From contig JAQSDB010000003.1 of NCBI GenBank assembly GCA_029945725.1, forward strand, positions 623,842-687,841: a stretch of DNA of 64,000 nucleotides, in the 5' to 3' direction. Source of the stretch: a bacterium (GTDB lineage: Bacteria; Pseudomonadota; Gammaproteobacteria; Pseudomonadales; Moraxellaceae). The number at the start of each line of letters is the position of its first letter. The stretch's first letter is position 1. Both the position numbers and the translations under genes were made by a program. Below the pieces are notes generated by a model. That model was given only the letters and a program-made list of their open reading frames with translations, searched no databases and had not been told where the DNA came from. Of this stretch, positions 56,740-64,000 are shown one piece after another.

Positions 56740-57428
56740 GTGCTTTGCTGGCGTCTCCGGTGCTCTGGCTGATTCTCACGCTGGCCGCTTACGAGTCTGG
56801 CAACTGGCTGTTTGCAAAACTCGGCCAGCCCATGTGGGCGCCGCCCCTGCTGATTGCGCTCGCGTTGCTGATTGCCGGCCTGCTCGTTACCGGTGTTGAT
56901 TACGCCACTTATTTTCGCGGCAATGCCCTGCTGCATTTCATGCTGGGCCCGGCAACCGTGGCGCTGGCGGTGCCGCTTTATCATGCGTTGCCGCGCCTGC
57001 TGGCAGCGTTCAGGCCGCTGGCAGGCACCTTGCTGCTGGGCAGTTTTCTTGGTGCCGCCGGCGCCATGGGGCTGGCCTGGCTGTTCCAGTTGTCACACGG
57101 GAGCATTCTGGCCTTTGGTACGCGCGCGGTAACGACGCCGATTGCCATCGGCATCGCCGAGAAGATTCATTCGCCGATTGCCCTGGCAGCGGCGCTGGTG
57201 GGGTTTTCCGGCGTGCTCGGTGCGGCGATTGCCGAGCCCTTGCTGCGCGGTGTGAAGAGCGATGTGGCGCGTGGTTTTGCACTCGGCCTTGCCGCCCATG
57301 GTGTCGGTACGGCCCGTGCCTTCCAGTTGCATCCCACGGCCGGTGCTTTTGCGGCGCTGGGCATGGGGCTCAACGGCATGCTGACGGCATTCTGGCTGCC
57401 GCCGGTGCTGAATTTATTGATGCGCTGA
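56736..57428 (+). CDS. lrgB: LrgB/CidB-family membrane protein
   Basis: The partner of the preceding holin-like protein: 230 residues with about seven hydrophobic segments. Family motifs: LGPATVALAVPLY, RAVTTPIAIGIAEKI and AHGVGTARAFQ. ATG 56736 lies within the lrgA stop (ATGA). The pair occupies the position between hflX and hisZ that hflK-hflC often hold in other gammaproteobacteria. Confidence 0.95.
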   Translation: MSALLASPVLWLILTLAAYESGNWLFAKLGQPMWAPPLLIALALLIAGLLVTGVDYATYFRGNALLHFMLGPATVALAVPLYHALPRLLAAFRPLAGTLLLGSFLGAAGAMGLAWLFQLSHGSILAFGTRAVTTPIAIGIAEKIHSPIALAAALVGFSGVLGAAIAEPLLRGVKSDVARGFALGLAAHGVGTARAFQLHPTAGAFAALGMGLNGMLTAFWLPPVLNLLMR

Positions 57429-57584
57429 TCGTGCTCCGTCAGGCATGAATGTTCCTGTCGACACCCGAAGCAGCAGTCATTCGGCAGTGAATCACCTGAA
57501 CATGTCGTGTTCCGTGCAACAGCGCCGCCAGTCCGTGAGTGTGTGACGGTCGCGACCCGTAACGCCCCGGAGGCAGTCCCCAGG

Positions 57585-57614
57585 CTTGGGATGCCCGACC
57601 TGCCGTGCTAACAT
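57585..57614 (+). promoter_or_regulatory. Candidate promoter of hisZ-purA
   Basis: TTGGGA (57585-57590), an 18-base spacer and an extended -10 TGCTAACAT (hexamer 57609-57614). The predicted transcription start, near 57621, coincides with the first base of the hairpin listed next. Confidence 0.45.
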
Positions 57615-57620
57615 TCGCCA

Positions 57621-57645
57621 AACCGAGTGACGACTCGGTTTTTTT
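57621..57645 (+). terminator. Hairpin plus oligo-T abutting the hisZ start
   Basis: AACCGAGT (57621-57628) pairs with ACTCGGTT (57633-57640) around GACG, followed by TTTTT (57641-57645). It has the form of a terminator for lrgAB transcripts, but it sits immediately before the hisZ start codons (GTG 57646, ATG 57664). Confidence 0.75.
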
Positions 57646-57663
57646 GTGTCCGTGAGCGATCCC

Positions 57664-58845
57664 ATGTCCCGTCCTGTCGATACCTGGCTGCTACCCGAAG
57701 GGGTGGCTGATGTCCTGCCGGCTGAGGCCGCACGCCTTGAAGCACTGCGCCGCCAGCTGCTCGACCGTTTTGCGGTCTGGGGCTACCAGCTGGTGTTTCC
57801 GCCGCTCATGGAATATCTGGATTCCCTGCTCACCGGCTCCGGGCATGACCTCGACCTGATGACCTTCAAGATTACCGACCAGCTCACCGGCCGCATGATG
57901 GGCGTGCGCGCCGACATCACGCCGCAGGTGGCGCGTCTGGATGCGCACTCACTGCTTGTCGAGGGCCCGGCGCGTTACTGCTACTCCGGCACTACCCTGA
58001 ATACCCGCCCGGCCACCCTGGCGGCATCGCGCTGCCCGGTACAGATCGGTGCCGAGCTTTATGGCTACGAGGGTGTGGCCGGCGACATTGAAATCGTGCG
58101 CCTGATGCTGGAAACGCTGAACCTGGCGGGTTGCAAGAACATCCAGCTGGATCTCGGTCACGTCGCCATTTTCCGCGGCCTCGCCCGTCTGGCCGGCATT
58201 GCCGGCCGCGATGAAGCGGCCCTGTTTGATATTTACCAGCGCAAGGCCGTGGCCGAGCTGGGTGACTTTATCGTCGCGCAAGAAATGCAGGCGGACATAG
58301 CGGCGCGCTTTGAAGGCCTGCTGCAACTGGCGGGCGATATCAGCGTGCTGTCGCGCGCGCAAACGCTGCTGGGCGGTCTGGCACCGGACATTGATGCGGC
58401 ACTGGTGTCCCTGCATGCACTCGCCGAGGCCCTGACGGCATCCCATGCGGATGCGTCCCTGTATTTTGATTTGACCGAGCTGCGTGGCTACCACTACCAC
58501 ACCGGCCTCGTGTTTGCCGCCTACGCGCCGGGCGCGCGTGCCGAGCTGGCCAAGGGCGGGCGCTATGATCATGTCGGCGAAGCCTTCGGGCGCTCGCGCC
58601 CGGCCACCGGTTTCAGTGCGGACCTCAAAACCCTGCTCGCCTGTACGGCACCAGCCGCAAAGGCGACCGGTGTTTATGCGCCGGCGACGGATGCCGCCGG
58701 CTTGCAGGCGGCCATCAATGCCTTGCGTCTCAAGGGCGAGCGCGTGGTACAGGCGCTGCCAGGTGATAAAACGTCGGCGGGCAGTGCCGGCTGTGATCGC
58801 ACCCTCGTGCTGGCCGACGGCAAGTGGCAGCTCGCGAATTCCTGA
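57664..58845 (+). CDS. hisZ: ATP phosphoribosyltransferase regulatory subunit HisZ
   Basis: A histidyl-tRNA-synthetase paralogue that activates the short-form HisG at the first step of histidine synthesis. It has 393 residues from ATG 57664. The motifs are LLPEGVADVLPAEAARLE, MGVRADITPQVAR and YHTGLVFAAYAPG; the tRNA-binding domain is absent, as expected. GTG 57646 would add six residues but follows the oligo-T directly, without a ribosome-binding site. hisZ-purA adjacency is typical. Confidence 0.95.
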   Translation: MSRPVDTWLLPEGVADVLPAEAARLEALRRQLLDRFAVWGYQLVFPPLMEYLDSLLTGSGHDLDLMTFKITDQLTGRMMGVRADITPQVARLDAHSLLVEGPARYCYSGTTLNTRPATLAASRCPVQIGAELYGYEGVAGDIEIVRLMLETLNLAGCKNIQLDLGHVAIFRGLARLAGIAGRDEAALFDIYQRKAVAELGDFIVAQEMQADIAARFEGLLQLAGDISVLSRAQTLLGGLAPDIDAALVSLHALAEALTASHADASLYFDLTELRGYHYHTGLVFAAYAPGARAELAKGGRYDHVGEAFGRSRPATGFSADLKTLLACTAPAAKATGVYAPATDAAGLQAAINALRLKGERVVQALPGDKTSAGSAGCDRTLVLADGKWQLANS

Positions 58846-58873
58846 TTTTATTTCTTCTGAATGGCAGCAATAG

Positions 58874-60202
<1,329 letters not shown>

Positions 60203-60234
60203 TGCACGCCGCTACCTGAAAAAAGGAGGCTGAC

Positions 60235-60921
60235 ATGAAAAGCACAGCCTCCCTTTTCTCTCCGCGCTTCTGGTTTCGCGCGCCGGTGCGCCGCGTACTG
60301 GCGCGACAACTTTATTTCACCGGTCTTGAATCCCTTCTTCTGGTACTGCTGATCGGCGTGGCGCTGGGCGCCATTACGGTGTCGCAGCTGCATGACAAGT
60401 TCGGCCAGAGTGGTGCCGAAACGCTGCGCCTGCTGGCGCAGTTGTTATTGAGTGAACTGGCGCCGCTGCTGACAGCACTGATCCTGATTGCCCGTTCTTC
60501 TTCTGCCATGGCCAGTGAGCTCGCGGCCATGCGCGTCAACAATGAAATCTGGATGCTGACGCAGTTCGGTGTGAATCCGGTGCATTACCTGTTTTTGCCG
60601 CGCATCACCGGCATGCTGCTGGCGAGTATCTTTCTGGCGGTTTATCTGGCGCTGGCCGCGTTGCTGACGGCGGCCCTGCTGACCTCCGGTCCCAATGCCC
60701 TCAATGAGCTGTATTTGCTGGGAGATGCCTTGCCGGTAGCGGATGCCTTGAGCGGGCTGGTGAAAACCGCGCTCTTTGGTGTGGTGATTGCGGCGATAGC
60801 CTGCCGTGCCGGATTTCGTGCCGGCCATGCCATGACCGACATTCCGCGCGCAGCATCGAATGCCGTGGTGAGCAGCCTGCTGGTGGTGTTTGTGCTTGAT
60901 GCCTTGTGGGGCCTGCTGTGA
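60235..60921 (+). CDS. mlaE: MlaE-family ABC permease
   Basis: An inner-membrane permease for MCE-type lipid transport, 228 residues. Hydrophobic segments include GLESLLLVLLIGVALGAITV, LAPLLTALILIARSSSAMASE and LLASIFLAVYLALAALLTAA. The SSAMASELAAMRVNNEIW stretch is the conserved coupling region of the family. ATG 60235 has a strong AAGGAGG. It is followed by a degenerate ATPase gene and an mlaD gene; no mlaC or mlaB is in this operon. Confidence 0.92.
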   Translation: MKSTASLFSPRFWFRAPVRRVLARQLYFTGLESLLLVLLIGVALGAITVSQLHDKFGQSGAETLRLLAQLLLSELAPLLTALILIARSSSAMASELAAMRVNNEIWMLTQFGVNPVHYLFLPRITGMLLASIFLAVYLALAALLTAALLTSGPNALNELYLLGDALPVADALSGLVKTALFGVVIAAIACRAGFRAGHAMTDIPRAASNAVVSSLLVVFVLDALWGLL

Positions 60922-61427
60922 ACCAGTTGCCGCCGGCGGGACGCTGGGCGCTGGGGCCGGAGGCGCGTGCACTCGCGGAAGACCTGCTGGCGCTGGCCTT
61001 GCATCAGGGCTTGCATACCGGCTGGCTGGGCGCAGAGGCCGGGTTTCTCAGCAATCTCAGCGTGCAGGAAAACCTGCGCTTCATGCATGACTGGCAGGCA
61101 GGCTCCTCCCGCTCTTTTGGCGCGGACTTGCAGGCTGCACTGGATACCATGCAATGGCCGGTGCCGGACTGGCTGCATCAGCGGCCTTCGGAGCTGCAGG
61201 ACCTGCAGTTGTTGCACGCACGCGTGTTGCGCGTACTTCTGCTGCGCCCGGACGTGCTGGTGCTGCATCCGGTGACGCTGGCGCAGGCGGGTGCACTGCC
61301 CACCGATGCACTCCTTGATGCCTTTGCTTCGGCGCGTCTGCTGTTGCTGGCCGAGCCTTCCGCGAACTGGCCGGCATGGCCCGCGCCTGCCCTTCTGCCG
61401 GATCCTACCGAGGAAACCCTTGCATGA
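60918..61427 (+). CDS. Degenerate MlaF-like ABC ATPase (pseudo-ATPase)
   Basis: A 169-residue protein from GTG 60918, which overlaps the mlaE stop. Its middle follows the MlaF fold: GWLGAEAGFLSNLSVQENLRF corresponds to the Q-loop region (usually ALFDSLTVFENVAF). PSELQDLQLLHARVL stands where the signature LSGGMQKRVALARAL should be, and LLRPDVLVLHPV where Walker B with DEP is expected. Walker A is missing altogether, and the N-terminus is about 40 residues short. It cannot hydrolyse ATP by the normal mechanism. The frame is intact and tightly coupled on both sides, which argues for a retained function over recent decay. Confidence 0.8.
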   Translation: MNQLPPAGRWALGPEARALAEDLLALALHQGLHTGWLGAEAGFLSNLSVQENLRFMHDWQAGSSRSFGADLQAALDTMQWPVPDWLHQRPSELQDLQLLHARVLRVLLLRPDVLVLHPVTLAQAGALPTDALLDAFASARLLLLAEPSANWPAWPAPALLPDPTEETLA

Positions 61428-62374
61428 CGGTATCTGCTGACAGTGATCCACGCTTTCGTCGTCTTGGCCTGAAGCTGGGACTGTTTATCGGTTTTGGCTT
61501 GTTGCTGGGTCTCGGCCTGCTGCTGGGTCTGGCGGCGCGCCAGGGCTATTTTTCGCCGAAAACGCCGGTGTTTTTCGAGGCGGCCAGCGGCTCTGACCTG
61601 CGTGCGGGCATGGCGGTGAAGCTTTCCGGTTTCAAGATCGGTACGGTGCAGCGTGTTGAACTTAACCAGCATGCCCGCGTTGATGTGGAGATGCAGGTTG
61701 AGGATCGCTATATGCACTGGATCAAGGCGGATTCGGTCGCGACCCTGGCGCGCGAAGGCATGATTGGTGACAGCTTCATTGCCGTGAGCAGCGGTAACCC
61801 CCGCTTGCCGGCGCTCGGCAAGGAGGATCGCCTGCGCTTTGTTCTGGGCAGCAGCCTTGGCGATATTGCCCAGGATGTGCGCAATCGCGTGGTGCCGGTC
61901 ATTGATGAGCTGCATGGTTTTCTTCTCTATGCCAATGATCCGCACGGAGATGTACGTGGCAGCTTTGCCGAGTTGCACAAACTCACGGTTGAGTTGCATG
62001 GCACGCGCCGGCAACTGGATGCCATGCTCGCGCATATCGATCACCTTGCCGGCAGTGAGGTACCAGCGACGCTGATGCAGACCAGGGAAACACTGGCGCG
62101 TGCCGATGCCAGCCTGCAGGCGCTGGAAAAGTCGATTCCGGTGCTGAGCACAGAAGCCGTCCGCTCCCTGCAGTCCCTGAACCAGGCCACGGACAAGGCA
62201 GGCAGTGCGGCGGTTGCTGCACAGAAAATGCTGGATGAAACGACGCCGCGACTGAATGGCGCACTGACGGAAGCACAGGCGCTGATGCAGGAGAGCCGGT
62301 CGGCCATCAGTGCCGCGAGAACGCGATGGCCGTTCAAGGGGCCGGATGTGACGCCGGCACCGCCGGCAAAATAA
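61424..62374 (+). CDS. mlaD: MCE-domain lipid-transport protein (MlaD-like)
   Basis: A membrane-anchored periplasmic protein of 316 residues. One N-terminal membrane segment (LGLKLGLFIGFGLLLGLGLL) precedes one MCE domain (about 45-125) with VFFEAASGSDLRAGMAVKLSGFKIG. A long helical C-terminal region (about 140-300) may form a coiled tunnel or stalk; LQALEKSIPVLSTEAVRSL is representative. ATG 61424 overlaps the previous stop (ATGA). It resembles the single-MCE type more than PqiB or LetB. A terminator follows at once. Confidence 0.9.
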   Translation: MTVSADSDPRFRRLGLKLGLFIGFGLLLGLGLLLGLAARQGYFSPKTPVFFEAASGSDLRAGMAVKLSGFKIGTVQRVELNQHARVDVEMQVEDRYMHWIKADSVATLAREGMIGDSFIAVSSGNPRLPALGKEDRLRFVLGSSLGDIAQDVRNRVVPVIDELHGFLLYANDPHGDVRGSFAELHKLTVELHGTRRQLDAMLAHIDHLAGSEVPATLMQTRETLARADASLQALEKSIPVLSTEAVRSLQSLNQATDKAGSAAVAAQKMLDETTPRLNGALTEAQALMQESRSAISAARTRWPFKGPDVTPAPPAK

Positions 62375-62404
62375 AAAAGGCTCACCGCAAGGTGAGCCTT
62401 TTTT
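62373..62404. terminator. Bidirectional intrinsic terminator
   Basis: AAAAAAGGCTCACC (62373-62386) pairs with GGTGAGCCTTTTTT (62391-62404) around a GCAA tetraloop. It lies between mlaD and the converging pilin gene. Confidence 0.95.
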
Positions 62405-62424
62405 GTTTTGGCCCCGGCATTTTT

Positions 62425-62871
62425 TTAGCGGCAGTTGGCGGGCTTGTAGGCGGTCCTGATGGTGGCGGCGGCGCTGGTGCATGACCAGCGGATCGAGCCG
62501 GCACTGGTTTTGGCATCGGGCCTGAGAATAAGCGTCTTGCCGCTGATATTGGGGTCGCGCGAGTAGGTGATGACAATCACGCCGGAGACGTTGACGTCTA
62601 TGCGGCCGACATTGTTGCCGCTGATGCTGGCGGGCGGCGGCAGGCCATAACTGGCATTGGTCGGTGACGCAGCGCCCGGATAGCGGCCCAGCGAAACACG
62701 GGTCTCTTCAACCGACGTTTTTGAACCGGCAGCAAGCGCCAGACCCTCACTGATCTTGCTGCGCAGGGTGTAATCCTGATAGGCCGGAATGGCGACCGCC
62801 GCCAGGATGCCTATGATGGCGACGACGATCATCAGCTCGATCAGGGTGAAGCCTTTGCCGGCATGGTTCAC
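62425..62871 (-). CDS. pilA: Type IV pilin (PilA/PilE-like major pilin)
   Basis: A prepilin of 148 residues. The short leader MNHAGKG is cut before [20 protein letters not shown], the classical methylated-Phe type III N-terminus with Glu5. A disulfide loop near the C-terminus is formed by Cys in [19 protein letters not shown]. The start is GTG 62871, with AAAGGA seven bases upstream. No other pilus genes lie in the window, so it is probably an isolated major pilin locus. Confidence 0.92.
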   Translation of the reverse strand: MNHAGKGFTLIELMIVVAIIGILAAVAIPAYQDYTLRSKISEGLALAAGSKTSVEETRVSLGRYPGAASPTNASYGLPPPASISGNNVGRIDVNVSGVIVITYSRDPNISGKTLILRPDAKTSAGSIRWSCTSAAATIRTAYKPANCR

Positions 62872-62910
62872 GTTTGCGTCCTTTGCCTCTCCTTGAGTGG
62901 ACCCTGCAAC

Positions 62911-62925
62911 GCAGGATTTGCGCCA
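62911..62925 (-). promoter_or_regulatory. Candidate sigma-54 promoter of the pilin gene
   Basis: On the minus strand TGGCGCAAATCCTGC fits TGGCAC-N5-TTGC with GG and GC at exactly the -24/-12 spacing; two positions differ. It lies 40 bases before the start codon. Pilin genes of Pseudomonas are sigma-54 dependent through PilSR, so this is plausible. Confidence 0.55.
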
Positions 62926-63092
62926 GTTATAACAAGTCCATGAAAATCAGCCGGATAGGTTTTTATGGCAGAGCGGGCGGCCGTGTGTGGCGGATATTCC
63001 GGTCATAAAGCGACCAGGACTGTCAGTGCGGCGGTACCTGCATGGGCGGCAGCGGCACGCGTTCATGCGGCCGTCGCTGCTTTGCGCCCATA

Positions 63093-63120
63093 AAAAAGCC
63101 CGGCACGTGCCGGGCTTTTT
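63093..63120. terminator. Bidirectional intrinsic terminator
   Basis: AAAAAGCCCGGCAC (63093-63106) pairs with GTGCCGGGCTTTTT (63107-63120), a perfect palindrome. It lies just downstream of the short-chain dehydrogenase gene. Confidence 0.9.
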
Positions 63121-63143
63121 GTTCGGGTGGCCAGGCGCGAAGG

Positions 63144-63992
63144 TCAGACGACGCCAACGCCACCGAGCTTCTTGCTGCGCTGCCGTGCACCGGCAATGAG
63201 GATGCGCTGGTACTGCGTTGGCAGCAGGCGTTGCACGATATCGATGGCAAAGGCATCGGGACCGATCAGCAGGCGGCGGCTGTTTTTCATGATGGCGCCG
63301 ACCACGGCTTCCGCTGCCTTTTCCGGCGTGGTGATGAAGGCTTTTTCAAAATCACGCGTGGATTTTGTATCGACCATGCCCTTGGTTTCGGTGACGCGGG
63401 CATTTTTGGCGATATTGGTCTTGATGCCGCCAGGATGTACGCAGGTCACGCCCACATTGGCGCCTTCGATTTCCAGCTCTTCACGCAGGGCTTCGGTAAA
63501 GCCTTTGACGGCAAACTTGGCAGCGTTGTAGGCCGACTGCGTGGGGACGGCAATCAGGCCGAAAACGCTGGAGACATTGATGATGGCGCCTTCACCGGCG
63601 GTCTTGATGTGCGGCAGGAAGGCCTTGGTGCCATAGACCACGCCCCAGAAGTTGATGTTCATCAGCCATTCGAAATCCTTGTAGTCCATGTCTTCAACGG
63701 TGGCGCCGAGCGCTACGCCGGCGTTGTTGAAAATGATGTTCACAAGACCGTGATCGCGCACGACTTCGTCAGCCCAGGCATACATGGCTTCGCGACTGGC
63801 GACGTCCACTTTGGTGGTGGTGACTTTCACGCCATGCTGGCGGGCAGCTTCGGCGGTTTCAGCCAGGCCGGCTTCATTCACATCGGAAAGCGCCAGATGG
63901 CAGCCCTTGCTGGCCATGAGGATGGCAGTGGCGCGACCGATACCGGAGCCGGCGCCGGTAATGGCGGCAACTTTGTCTTTAAGTGTCTTCAT
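63144..63992 (-). CDS. Short-chain dehydrogenase/reductase
   Basis: An NAD(P)-dependent oxidoreductase of the classical SDR family, 282 residues. The nucleotide motif is ITGAGSGIGRATAI, NNAG lies in NIIFNNAGVALG, and the catalytic Ser and Tyr-x3-Lys lie in INVSSVFGLI and SAYNAAKFAVKG. A C-terminal extension (IDIVQRLLPTQYQRILIAG) is basic and may associate with the membrane. The substrate is not evident. The gene is complete; only eight bases of its upstream region are in the window. Confidence 0.9.
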   Translation of the reverse strand: MKTLKDKVAAITGAGSGIGRATAILMASKGCHLALSDVNEAGLAETAEAARQHGVKVTTTKVDVASREAMYAWADEVVRDHGLVNIIFNNAGVALGATVEDMDYKDFEWLMNINFWGVVYGTKAFLPHIKTAGEGAIINVSSVFGLIAVPTQSAYNAAKFAVKGFTEALREELEIEGANVGVTCVHPGGIKTNIAKNARVTETKGMVDTKSTRDFEKAFITTPEKAAEAVVGAIMKNSRRLLIGPDAFAIDIVQRLLPTQYQRILIAGARQRSKKLGGVGVV

Positions 63993-64000
63993 GGTGGATT

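Overview
The window looks like a chromosomal segment of a high-GC gammaproteobacterium, most probably in the order Pseudomonadales. Three things point there: the gene order glyA-nrdR-ribD-ribE-ribB-ribH-nusB-thiL-pgpA, the chain queG-nnr-tsaE-amiB-mutL-miaA-hfq-hflX-hisZ-purA, and a SutA-like RNA polymerase-binding protein. A Pseudomonas-style REP pair lies at the left edge. I cannot fix the genus. No rRNA, tRNA, CRISPR array or transposase gene was found.

Layout. 1-1700: a REP pair, a GC-rich and heavily self-complementary non-coding stretch, then an AT-richer orphan gene with a possible remnant ORF. 1701-11885: ettA (minus strand), then a plus-strand envelope group made of a 1,873-residue autotransporter, an OmpA-type lipoprotein five bases downstream, and a lipoprotein phosphoesterase. 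12148-21080: glyA, nrdR, the riboflavin genes, nusB, thiL, pgpA, a retropepsin-like protease and a separate ribA. 21157-24296 (minus): dxs-ispA-xseB. 24476-26859 (minus): a two-component system and a small secreted Ala/Lys/His-rich protein.

26932-30910 (minus): an arsenate-resistance operon, arsR - ATP-grasp-like gene - GAPDH - arsJ. The GAPDH/ArsJ pair is known to make and export 1-arseno-3-phosphoglycerate; the ATP-grasp-like gene, translationally coupled to arsR, is the unexplained member. 31016-31846: a fatty-acid desaturase. 32032-35683 (minus): a zinc-uptake operon, outer-membrane porin-like protein - znuA - znuC - znuB, behind a near-perfect Zur box. 35846-41742: a small membrane protein, a CDF metal exporter, sutA, a 2-hydroxyacid dehydrogenase, a DUF4124 protein, secB, grxC, a rhodanese protein and rsgA. 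41875-46368: orn and a PAS/GAF/GGDEF/EAL protein.

46700-60202: the queG...purA housekeeping run. Where many gammaproteobacteria carry hflK-hflC, this window has an lrgA/lrgB pair, followed by a hairpin/oligo-T element that abuts hisZ. 60235-62374: an MCE lipid-transport operon (mlaE - degenerate ABC ATPase - mlaD) whose ATPase gene has lost its Walker motifs. 62425-63992 (minus): a type IV pilin with a candidate sigma-54 promoter, and a short-chain dehydrogenase.

The best candidates for undescribed biology are the ATP-grasp-like protein in the arsenic operon, the MCE operon with a pseudo-ATPase, the autotransporter/OmpA-lipoprotein pair, and the structured non-coding block near the left edge.
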